Program-made: the position numbers and the translations under genes
Part shown: piece by piece, positions 34,295-41,435 of the stretch
Layout: every line of letters begins with the position of its first letter
Numbering within the stretch: the first letter of the stretch is position 1
The notes under the pieces: model-generated
The model's input: only the letters and a program-made list of their open reading frames with translations
What the model was told of the DNA's origin: nothing
The model's database searches: none
Origin: an uncultured Selenomonadales bacterium
GTDB lineage: Bacteria > Bacillota > Negativicutes > Selenomonadales > Selenomonadaceae
Assembly (NCBI GenBank): GCA_937901445.1
Contig: CALDHY010000095.1
Coordinates: 1 to 52,772, forward strand
DNA: 52,772 nt
Direction: 5' to 3'

Positions 34295-35404
34295 TTAGAT
34301 TCTTGCGTTCTTTGTGATAATGTACGGGAAGGATTCAACGCCTTTCAACCAGCGATTCTTGGTAATCATAACATTTTTATCGCAAATAATGTTTTCGACG
34401 CGCGCGCCTTCTTCGACTTTACAGCGTTGCATTAATACGCAATCTTTGACAACTGCGCCTTTGCCGACTTCAACGCCTCTGAAGATAATGCTGTTTTCGA
34501 CTCTGCCGCGAATTATGCAGCCGTTTGCAATGAGTGAATTTTTAACTTCGGCAGTATCTTTATATTGAACGGGAACTTCATCTTTAACTTTTGTAAAGAT
34601 CGGGCGTTCTTTGTTCATAAAGAGTTCGCTCCAAATTGCAGGATCGAGGCAATCACGGTTAGCCTTGTAATAAGCTTCAGTTGAATTGATACGCGCAACG
34701 TAGCCTTTATGTTCGTAAGCAGAAATTTTTTGTTCGCTTGCGTGTTTCATAATACCGTCAATCAAGAAATCTTGTCCGCCGCGTTCGTAAGTTGAACGAA
34801 CGATATAAGCAAAAGTAGGAACAGGCATTAAGTACGCGCTTAAAACTGCTTTTTGACCTTTTTTAACGCCGCTTGTTTCTGCAAGGTCTGTAACAATTCC
34901 GTTAGTGCTTGTTTCAATAACAACGGTTTTACCGGGCTTGTCATTTTCGACAGTTTTATAAATCATTGTAATATCTGCGCCGCTTTTTTTGTGGAAGTCA
35001 AGCACTTCTTTAAAGTCGATATTGTAGACGTAGCTGCCATTGACAAAGAGTACATATTTTTTATCGCTTAATTCTGCAAAGTCAAGGTTAGCATAAATAT
35101 CTTTCAAATCGCCTTTGCGGGCGTCAGTACCGGGCAGGGCGGCGGGAAGGTATGTTAAGCCTTCACGGCGGCGCGCCAAATCCCAATCTTTACCGGAGCG
35201 GATATGGTCGAGAATTGCGCGGGAATAATCCGGCAACATAAGACCGACAGAATTAACGCCGGAGTTAATCATATTTGAAAGAGAGAAATCGACGACGCGA
35301 TAACGTCCGGCGAACGGCATAGCCTCTACCGCACGAGTTGCCGCAAGCTCTCTGATTAAGTCATTACTTTCTTGAAGATTTACAATCCCCACTACTGTTT
35401 TCAA
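34295..35404 (-). CDS. glgD: Glucose-1-phosphate adenylyltransferase subunit GlgD
   Basis: 369 residues, TTG start behind AGGAGGTG. GlgD is the regulatory-type partner of GlgC in Bacillota. It starts with MKTVVGIVNLQESNDLIREL in place of the GGxGxR nucleotide loop of GlgC, so it is not expected to be catalytic alone. It keeps RYRVVDFSLSNMINSG and a C-terminal left-handed beta-helix (IIRGRVENSIIFRGVEVGKG). Second gene of the operon, 75 bases after glgC with octamer O4 between. Confidence 0.95.
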   Translation of the reverse strand: MKTVVGIVNLQESNDLIRELAATRAVEAMPFAGRYRVVDFSLSNMINSGVNSVGLMLPDYSRAILDHIRSGKDWDLARRREGLTYLPAALPGTDARKGDLKDIYANLDFAELSDKKYVLFVNGSYVYNIDFKEVLDFHKKSGADITMIYKTVENDKPGKTVVIETSTNGIVTDLAETSGVKKGQKAVLSAYLMPVPTFAYIVRSTYERGGQDFLIDGIMKHASEQKISAYEHKGYVARINSTEAYYKANRDCLDPAIWSELFMNKERPIFTKVKDEVPVQYKDTAEVKNSLIANGCIIRGRVENSIIFRGVEVGKGAVVKDCVLMQRCKVEEGARVENIICDKNVMITKNRWLKGVESFPYIITKNARI

Positions 35405-35426
35405 TGCAGAGCACCTCCTGATTTTT

Positions 35427-35491
35427 AGTGTGGTAGTGTGATAGTGTTGTAGTTACTATCCAACTATCCAACTATACCACTATCCAACTAC
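35427..35491. repeat. Octamer-type repeat hairpin O4 (between glgC and glgD)
   Basis: Minus strand: TAGTTGGA, TAGTGGTA, TAGTTGGA, TAGTTGGA, TAGTAACT in 8-base steps, then ACAACACTATCACACTACC as return arm. The glgC stop TAG (35480-35482) is the start of the second unit, and the last glgC codons (Val-Val-Gly) are repeat sequence. Confidence 0.82.
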
Positions 35492-36610
35492 TTCATTTTC
35501 AGCTACTACGAAAATTTCGCCTTCTTTGCCTTCGACTTTTGCACCGGCTTTAATTGTAACGTCCTGCGCGAGAATAGCATAATTGACAACTGCGCCATCT
35601 TCGATAGTTGCGCCCGGGAAAATTACTGAATTGGTAACTTTTGCGCCTTTGCCGACAGTTGCGCCGGAGAAAATAACCGAGTGTTCAACTTCGCCGAGAA
35701 TCTTTGCGCCTTCGCTGATCATTGCGCGTTTAATGCTTGCGTCCGGTCCTACATAGTGAGGCGGCATTGAAGGATTAGATGAATAAATTTTCCAATCGCC
35801 GTTGAGTTCAAAAGGCGGAGTATCTTCAAGTAAATCCATATTTGCAAGCCAGAGACTTTCAATCGTTCCTACATCTTTCCAGTAGCCGTCAAAAGCATAA
35901 GAGAAGAGGCGCGCGCCGTCATTTAACATTTTGGGAATTAAATCATTGCCGAAGTCGTGGCTTGAATTTTCGTTTTCGCCGTCTTCCAACAAATATTTTT
36001 TCAAGAATGAAGTTGTAAAAATGTAAATACCCATTGACGCAAGGTTAGATTTAGGTTCTTTCGGTTTTTCTTGGAATTCGACAATACGTCCGGTTTCTTT
36101 ATCGGTTGCCATAATACCGAAACGCGGAGCTTCTTCCCATGGAACTTCAAATACACCAATGGTAACATCTGCGTTATTGTTTTTGTGCGATTCAAGCATC
36201 CACGCATAATTCATTGTGTAGATATGGTCGCCGGAAAGAATAATAATGTATTCGGGGTCTGCCAAGTCAATAAAATTCAAATTTTGATAAACTGCATCAG
36301 CCGTGCCGCGATACCAATCGCCGCCTTTTTCACGTGCATAGGGCGGAAGTACGAACAAGCCGCCGCCGGTACGATCCAAATCAAACGCCGCGCCGTTGCC
36401 CAAATATTGGTGGAGCTCAAAGGGTTTGTATTGCGTAGCGATACCGACTTTTGTAATTCCGGAATTTACACAATTTGAGAGCGGAAAATCAATGATACGA
36501 TATTTGCCGCCAAACGGGACGGCAGGTTTTGCGACTGTTTTCGTCAAAGCTTTTAATCTGGAACCCTGCCCGCCGGCGAGAATCATTCCCAGACATTCAG
36601 TTTTTCTCAT
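35480..36610 (-). CDS. glgC: Glucose-1-phosphate adenylyltransferase GlgC
   Basis: 376 residues from the ATG at 36610, chosen because GAGGAGG lies just upstream; the frame is open 30 codons further but without such a site. It makes ADP-glucose from ATP and glucose-1-phosphate. The nucleotide loop is [16 protein letters not shown], followed by [19 protein letters not shown]. The sugar-nucleotide region has [10 protein letters not shown]. The C-terminal beta-helix carries [20 protein letters not shown]. First gene of the glg operon. Its C-terminus runs into octamer O4. Confidence 0.97.
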   Translation of the reverse strand: MRKTECLGMILAGGQGSRLKALTKTVAKPAVPFGGKYRIIDFPLSNCVNSGITKVGIATQYKPFELHQYLGNGAAFDLDRTGGGLFVLPPYAREKGGDWYRGTADAVYQNLNFIDLADPEYIIILSGDHIYTMNYAWMLESHKNNNADVTIGVFEVPWEEAPRFGIMATDKETGRIVEFQEKPKEPKSNLASMGIYIFTTSFLKKYLLEDGENENSSHDFGNDLIPKMLNDGARLFSYAFDGYWKDVGTIESLWLANMDLLEDTPPFELNGDWKIYSSNPSMPPHYVGPDASIKRAMISEGAKILGEVEHSVIFSGATVGKGAKVTNSVIFPGATIEDGAVVNYAILAQDVTIKAGAKVEGKEGEIFVVAENEVVG

Positions 36611-36757
36611 GAAAAAAAACCTCCTCATTACTAAGAATACACCTTTCAACGTACTACAACGCTGATTTACATTGTTTTGAGTTTCAATTTCTACGCACAA
36701 TAAAAAATTCCTGCCGAAAATTTCAGAAAAAACTTTTTTTAATTTCTGAAATTAAGC

Positions 36758-36801
36758 GGGAATTAGGGGTTAGGGATTAGGGGTTAAGGGTTAGGGATTA
36801 G
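36758..36801 (+). repeat. Heptamer-type G-rich tandem repeat H6, potential G-quadruplex
   Basis: Six runs of three or four G (36758-36760, 36766-36769, 36773-36775, 36780-36783, 36788-36790, 36794-36796) separated by 3 to 5 bases of TTA/ATTA type. It satisfies the G3-N1-7 quadruplex rule. It lies about 50 bases upstream of the lactate permease -35 box, so it is not expected in that transcript. Confidence 0.8.
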
Positions 36802-36848
36802 AAATTTGTAAAAGACTTTAACGCTCTTGCCTGCAAATTAATTTCTGC

Positions 36849-36877
36849 TTGAAATTATCGCCCCTTATGTATAAAAT
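36849..36877 (+). promoter_or_regulatory. Lactate permease promoter
   Basis: TTGAAA (36849-36854) and TAAAAT (36872-36877), 17-base spacer, about 35 bases before the start codon. Confidence 0.75.
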
Positions 36878-36912
36878 GTAACAAAATAATTTTTGGAAGG
36901 GATGGGAATTTT

Positions 36913-38463
36913 TTGGATACACTATTTTTCGCGGCGTTATCGCCAATAATATGGCTGATATTTGCACTTAGCGTCCTGAAGTTGCCGGCGTTTCAAGCGT
37001 GTACCGGCGCACTAATATTTTCATTTTTTATAGCAACGAGTTTTTTTGGAATGACTTATCAAGACACATTCACGGCGGCACTTGAGGGCGGCGCACTTGC
37101 GGTATGGCCAATTATTTGGGTTATCATTGCGGCGATTTTCACTTACAACTTGTCTGTTTTTACAAAGGGAATGGATACAATCAAAGAAATGTTAAACGCC
37201 GTAAGTACGGATCAGCGCGTAATAGTTTTATTAATTGCGTGGGGATTCGGCGGCTTTTTGGAATGTATGTCGGGATTTGGTACGGCGGTTGCTATTGGCG
37301 CGTCGATGCTTGCAAGTATCGGGATTAATCCAATTTCGGCAATTATCGTTTGTCTTTTGGCAAATGCCATGCAGTCGTCTTACGGTTCAATCGGCTTGCC
37401 GCTTACGACACTCGCGCAGTTGACGGGCTTTGAAGGTTCACAAATTGCCACATTCGCCACGATTCAACTTGGACTGCTGATGATTATCATGCCGTTTTTA
37501 ATGATTGTAACTTTTGGACAATCTTTAAAATCTTTAAGAGGTATGATTCCAATTTGTTTGGTTGCGGGCTTAGGTTTTCTCATTCCGGCGATAGGCGCGG
37601 GATATTTTATGGGCGCGGGACTTACGGGCGTTGCCGGTTCAATCCTTTCAATGGGTTTAATTATTGCATACGCAAAATATTTCCCTGTCAAAGACCCTGA
37701 ATATCAAATTCAATCTGTCGAAGAAAAATCTGAAATAACTTTTGACAAAGGGCTTAAAGCGTGGTTGCCTTTCATTTTGATTTTTGTTTTTTTAATTGCA
37801 ACTTCAAAACTGGTTCCGCCGGTTAATGATTTACTTAGCCAAGTTAAAACTTCAATAGCGATTTACACCGGTGAAGGCGCGGGGCTTTATACTTTTACTT
37901 GGATTGTTACGCCGGGTACTTTAATCATGACGGCTGCAATAATTTCCGGTATTGTACAAGGCGCAACTGCAAATGATATGTTTAACGTTTTGGGCAGAAC
38001 CATTAAAACCATGATACCGACTTTTATAACTATGATAACGATTATTGGAACTGCGCGAATAATGGGCTACAGCGGAATGATAACCACAATGGCAACAACA
38101 ACCGTTGCAGCAACGGGAGCTTTTTACCCGTTTATTTCGCCGTTAATTGGCGCGGCAGGTTCATTTATTACAGGCTCTGCTACAACGAGCGGCGTACTTT
38201 TCGGCAAGTTGCAAGCTGATTCTGCGTTAGCTATTGGCGCAAATGAAGTTGGGCAAGCGTGGATGGCGGCGGCTAATGCTTCCGGCGCGTGCGTTGGTAA
38301 AATTATTTCGCCTCAATCAATCGCAATAGGCGTGGCGGCTGTCGGTATTCACGGCGTTGAAAGTCAACTGATGAAATTTGCCGTTAAAGTTTTCTTGCCG
38401 TTTGTAATTATGCTGGGTTGTATTGTTTATTTCGGTCAATCGATTGTTGAAACTTTATTATGA
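36913..38463 (+). CDS. lctP: L-lactate permease family transporter
   Basis: 516 residues, TTG start with GGAAGGGATGGG upstream. LctP family: proton-coupled lactate/glycolate uptake. About 12-14 membrane helices. Conserved signatures include GFGGFLECMSGFGTAVAIGA, the stretch QSSYGSIGLPLTTLAQLTGF, GSATTSGVLFGKLQ and ASGACVGKIISPQSIAIG. It overlaps the next gene by four bases (ATGA), so the two are coupled. In a lactate fermenter it would feed pyruvate metabolism. Confidence 0.93.
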   Translation: MDTLFFAALSPIIWLIFALSVLKLPAFQACTGALIFSFFIATSFFGMTYQDTFTAALEGGALAVWPIIWVIIAAIFTYNLSVFTKGMDTIKEMLNAVSTDQRVIVLLIAWGFGGFLECMSGFGTAVAIGASMLASIGINPISAIIVCLLANAMQSSYGSIGLPLTTLAQLTGFEGSQIATFATIQLGLLMIIMPFLMIVTFGQSLKSLRGMIPICLVAGLGFLIPAIGAGYFMGAGLTGVAGSILSMGLIIAYAKYFPVKDPEYQIQSVEEKSEITFDKGLKAWLPFILIFVFLIATSKLVPPVNDLLSQVKTSIAIYTGEGAGLYTFTWIVTPGTLIMTAAIISGIVQGATANDMFNVLGRTIKTMIPTFITMITIIGTARIMGYSGMITTMATTTVAATGAFYPFISPLIGAAGSFITGSATTSGVLFGKLQADSALAIGANEVGQAWMAAANASGACVGKIISPQSIAIGVAAVGIHGVESQLMKFAVKVFLPFVIMLGCIVYFGQSIVETLL

Positions 38464-39230
38464 CGAAGATTTTTTATTTTTCGGCAACGGGAAATTCTCT
38501 GTACGTCGCGCAGGTTTTACAAAAAAATCTTGGCGGCGCAGAAATTTTTTCAGTACCTAAAGAATTACGCAATAAAAATTTTGAAGTCGACGCTGAAAAG
38601 GTCGGCTTTATTTTTCCTCTGCACTATGTAGGCTTGCCAATTTTGATTGAGGAATTTATAAAAAGTTTGAACTTCACGAACACAAAATATATTTTTGCAA
38701 TTTGTACTTGCGGCGTTCCGTGGTTCGGCAGACCTTTTACCGATTTAAAAAATTTGCTTGCCGAAAAAAATTTGAAACTCAATGCAACGTGGTATGTGCG
38801 CCTTGTTTCAAATTATCTGCCATCCAGAGACACTGCCGCCGATTGGCGAATTAAACTGCGCTACATTTACGCAGATTGGCAACTTTCAAAAATCACTCGC
38901 GCAGTTGCCGAAAACGAAAATCACTCAAGCTGGGAAATTCTCAAAGGCAGTTGCCAAAAGTGGCACGAAGATTGGAAAAGCCGTCGCGCAGTGCTTGATG
39001 AAAAATTTGTTTGTGACGTTTCAAAATGTGTTAAGTGCGGAATGTGCGAAAAAATTTGCCCCGTCAAAAATATCAGCCGCCCCAACGGCTCGCCCGTCTG
39101 GAATCATAATTGTGTTGAGTGCTTAGGTTGCCTGCACATTTGCCCCAAAAAAGCTGTTGACATTGGCAAAATTACGAAAGGGCGCAAACGTTACATTAAT
39201 TGGAATGTTAAGCCGAAGGATTTGTTTTAA
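38460..39230 (+). CDS. EFR1-type flavodoxin/ferredoxin fusion
   Basis: 256 residues. The N-terminal flavodoxin-like domain has the FMN phosphate loop IFYFSATGNSLYVAQ (residues 4-18) and PLHYVGLPILIEEFI. The C-terminal part carries two 4Fe-4S clusters: CVKCGMCEKICPV (about 200-213) and CVECLGCLHICPKK (about 226-239). An electron carrier of the EFR1 type, cytoplasmic. It overlaps the lactate permease stop, which suggests a role in electron transfer during lactate oxidation (inference). It ends exactly where repeat H7 starts. Confidence 0.9.
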   Translation: MTKIFYFSATGNSLYVAQVLQKNLGGAEIFSVPKELRNKNFEVDAEKVGFIFPLHYVGLPILIEEFIKSLNFTNTKYIFAICTCGVPWFGRPFTDLKNLLAEKNLKLNATWYVRLVSNYLPSRDTAADWRIKLRYIYADWQLSKITRAVAENENHSSWEILKGSCQKWHEDWKSRRAVLDEKFVCDVSKCVKCGMCEKICPVKNISRPNGSPVWNHNCVECLGCLHICPKKAVDIGKITKGRKRYINWNVKPKDLF

Positions 39231-39290
39231 GGGCTAGGGACTAAGGATTAAGGATTAAGGATTAAGGATTAAGGATTAGGGATTAAGGAT
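39229..39290. repeat. Heptamer tandem repeat H7 (best-preserved array)
   Basis: Seven units of TAAGGAT in perfect 7-base phase at 39242-39290 (one reads TAGGGAT), preceded by decayed units GGGCTAG, GGACTAA back to the stop codon TAA (39228-39230) of the EFR1 gene. No return arm. It ends 6 bases before the -35 box of leuA. Confidence 0.9.
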
Positions 39291-39296
39291 AAAAAA

Positions 39297-39325
39297 TTGA
39301 CATTGATTTTTTGATAGTATAAAAT
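39297..39325 (+). promoter_or_regulatory. leuA promoter
   Basis: TTGACA (39297-39302) and TAAAAT (39320-39325), 17-base spacer. Directly adjoins repeat H7. No leader peptide or T-box is seen between it and the leuA start. Confidence 0.8.
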
Positions 39326-39366
39326 TTGCCGTATTGTAAAAAGAAAGAAGGTAAAAATTTATACTT

Positions 39367-41037
39367 ATGGAAAATCACAAAAAATATTCAAAAGGTTACT
39401 TTATGCCGCCGGAAATTGACTACAGCTTCATGAACAAAGAATACCCCGACCACGCGCCTATTTGGTGTAGTGTAGACCTGCGCGACGGCAACCAATCTTT
39501 GATAATTCCCATGAGTCTCGATGAAAAAATTGAATTTTATAAAACGCTGGTAAAAATTGGCTTTAAAGAAATTGAAGTCGGTTTTCCTGCCGCGTCTGAT
39601 ACTGAATACGCCTTGCTCCGAAGACTCATTGAAGATAATTTAATTCCTGACGATGTTACTGTACAAGTTTTGACGCAAGCCCGCGAACACATTATCAAAA
39701 AAACTTTTGAGGCTCTCAAGGGCGCAAAAAATGCTATTGTTCACGTTTACAACTCAACCTCCCTCGCGCAGCGTGAACAGGTTTTCAGAATGTCAAAAGA
39801 CGAAATTAAACAAATTGCAGTTGACGGCGCAAAACTCCTGCTTGAACTTACTGAACAAGCCGGCGCAGATTATCGCTTTGAATATTCGCCGGAAAGTTTC
39901 ACGGGCACGGAGCCGGAATACGCGCTTGAAGTTTGCAACGCCGTCCTTGACGTTTGGCAACCTGTACTTGACAGAAAACCAATTATTAACATTCCCGTAA
40001 CTGTTGAAATGTCAATGCCGCACGTTTACGCCGCGCAAGTTGCCTACATTAACAAAAATTTAAAATACCGTGATAAAGTTGTTTTGAGTTTACACCCGCA
40101 CAACGACAGAGGCTGCGGCGTTGCTGATTCTGAACTCGGTTTACTTGCCGGAGCTGACAGAATCGAAGGTACACTTTTTGGCAACGGCGAACGCACCGGC
40201 AACGTTGACATTGTAACTCTTGCAATGAATATGTTTGCACTCGGCGTAGATCCAAATTTAGATTTTTCAAATATGCCCGCGCTTGTAGAAATTTATGAGC
40301 GCGTTACAAGAATGCACGTACACGACAGGCAACCCTACGCGGGCGCGCTTGTCTTCACGGCGTTTAGCGGCAGTCATCAAGACGCTATTGCAAAGGGTAT
40401 GCATTGGCGCGAAGAAAAAAATCCCGACCGCTGGACTGTTCCCTATTTACCGATTGACCCGCACGACGTCGGCAGGACTTACGACAGTGACGTTATCAGA
40501 ATCAACAGCCAATCCGGCAAAGGCGGCGTAGGTTTTATTATGGAGCAAAGATACGGCGTCGATATGCCTAAGAAAATGCGTGAAGATTTCGGCTACTGCG
40601 TCAAAGGCGTTTCTGACAGAAAACACAAGGAACTTTTGCCGGATGAAATTTACCAGATTTTCATTGATGAATATGTGAACGTCGAAAAACCCTACAAGCT
40701 GATTGAGTTTCAGTTGAAAAAAGAACCGGGCGGCACTCGCAGCGGCAGTGTTGATTTAGAAATTAATAGCGAACACGTAAGCTACAGCGCGCGCGGCAAC
40801 GGCAGACTTGACGCAGTGTCAAACGCCCTGCAAAAAAATCTCAACATTTCCTACAGCAACTTGACTTACAATGAACACGCGCTGGAAATTGGACAATCTG
40901 CGCGAGCCATTGCCTATATCAGCATTACCGCTGCCGATGGTAAAGTTTATTGGGGCGCGGGTATGGATACTGACATTATAACGGCGTCAATTCTTGCGCT
41001 GTTTTCTGCGATTAACAGGATGGTTGCCGCAAAATAA
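39367..41037 (+). CDS. leuA: 2-isopropylmalate synthase, type 2
   Basis: 556 residues, the length of the longer LeuA type. Condenses acetyl-CoA with 2-oxoisovalerate, first step of leucine synthesis. The TIM barrel has CSVDLRDGNQSLIIPMSLDE, FEYSPESFTGTEPEYALEVC, metal-binding HPHNDRGCGVADSELGLLAG and GNGERTGNVDIVTLAMN. The C-terminal regulatory/dimer domain starts at about 430 (VNVEKPYKLIEFQL), where leucine would bind. Own promoter and terminator, so monocistronic. Confidence 0.94.
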   Translation: MENHKKYSKGYFMPPEIDYSFMNKEYPDHAPIWCSVDLRDGNQSLIIPMSLDEKIEFYKTLVKIGFKEIEVGFPAASDTEYALLRRLIEDNLIPDDVTVQVLTQAREHIIKKTFEALKGAKNAIVHVYNSTSLAQREQVFRMSKDEIKQIAVDGAKLLLELTEQAGADYRFEYSPESFTGTEPEYALEVCNAVLDVWQPVLDRKPIINIPVTVEMSMPHVYAAQVAYINKNLKYRDKVVLSLHPHNDRGCGVADSELGLLAGADRIEGTLFGNGERTGNVDIVTLAMNMFALGVDPNLDFSNMPALVEIYERVTRMHVHDRQPYAGALVFTAFSGSHQDAIAKGMHWREEKNPDRWTVPYLPIDPHDVGRTYDSDVIRINSQSGKGGVGFIMEQRYGVDMPKKMREDFGYCVKGVSDRKHKELLPDEIYQIFIDEYVNVEKPYKLIEFQLKKEPGGTRSGSVDLEINSEHVSYSARGNGRLDAVSNALQKNLNISYSNLTYNEHALEIGQSARAIAYISITAADGKVYWGAGMDTDIITASILALFSAINRMVAAK

Positions 41038-41109
41038 TTTCCGGTTATAAACAAAACAATTTGTAACTTTTCTTTTTTGATTCGGAAAAAGAAAAATATA
41101 TTAAAAAAC

Positions 41110-41139
41110 TTCGCCACAAAAATTGGGCGAAATTTTTTT
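41110..41139 (+). terminator. Intrinsic terminator after leuA
   Basis: TTCGCC (41110-41115) pairs with GGCGAA (41126-41131), followed by a run of T (41133-41139). Confidence 0.75.
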
Positions 41140-41243
41140 ATTTGAAATCATCCTTAATTTAAGTTGTTTTATCTTTTAAACGATAATTTTTAAGAGAAGA
41201 TTTTTAGGTTAAATATTTTTTATGTTTTTGAGGAGGGTTGCCT

Positions 41244-41297
41244 ATGAATTTGGTAAAGACGAAATTTCCGGTTTACGCGGTTCAGTTTCCGCCGTGA
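41244..41297 (+). CDS. Possible 17-residue leader ORF
   Basis: ATG at 41244 behind GAGGAGG (a strong ribosome site 8 bases upstream), stop TGA at 41295-41297. It encodes MNLVKTKFPVYAVQFPP. The strong ribosome site is the main evidence. It may act as a translated leader for the giant gene, or be a relic. Confidence 0.4.
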   Translation: MNLVKTKFPVYAVQFPP

Positions 41298-41342
41298 GAA
41301 GCTGTAAAATTTTTTCTTAGCCTGAATTTTGGGTAATAAGTT

Positions 41343-41364
41343 ATAATTTTTTGCAAAAAATTAT
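41343..41364. promoter_or_regulatory. Perfect 22-base palindrome before the giant gene
   Basis: ATAATTTTTTG and its exact complement CAAAAAATTAT with no spacer, overlapping the TATAAT at 41342-41347. It could be a repressor operator at a promoter or an RNA hairpin; the following bases are not a strong T-run. Confidence 0.6.
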
Positions 41365-41435
41365 TTTAAGATGATGGATTGTTAGTAAGTCTCTTTAAAC
41401 AAAAGAGCGTATTTCATGGAAGAGAGGTTTTTAAA

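Larger units (their letters stand above)
36611..36912. other. Divergent glgC / lactate permease intergenic region
   Basis: 302 bases. It holds a TTCAGAAA/TTTCTGAA hairpin (36722-36750), the G-rich heptamer tract H6, and the lactate permease promoter. I see no convincing glgC promoter on the minus strand, nor any gene. Confidence 0.6.
41140..41435. other. Leader region of the giant RTX-type gene
   Basis: 296 bases after the leuA terminator. Candidate promoters: TTAAGT at 41159-41164 with GATAAT at 41182-41187 (17-base spacer), and a TATAAT at 41342-41347 with no good -35. It also holds a 17-codon ORF and a 22-base palindrome. If the first promoter is used, the 5' leader is about 240 bases. 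Confidence 0.5.

Noticed and set aside
39229..39290. CRISPR-like or telomere array
   Set aside because: The units are 7 bases in direct tandem with no spacers, so it is a short tandem repeat and not a CRISPR array.
39326..39366. T-box or leader peptide control of leuA
   Set aside because: Only about 40 bases separate the -10 box from the start codon, too little for a T-box, and no Leu-rich ORF is present.
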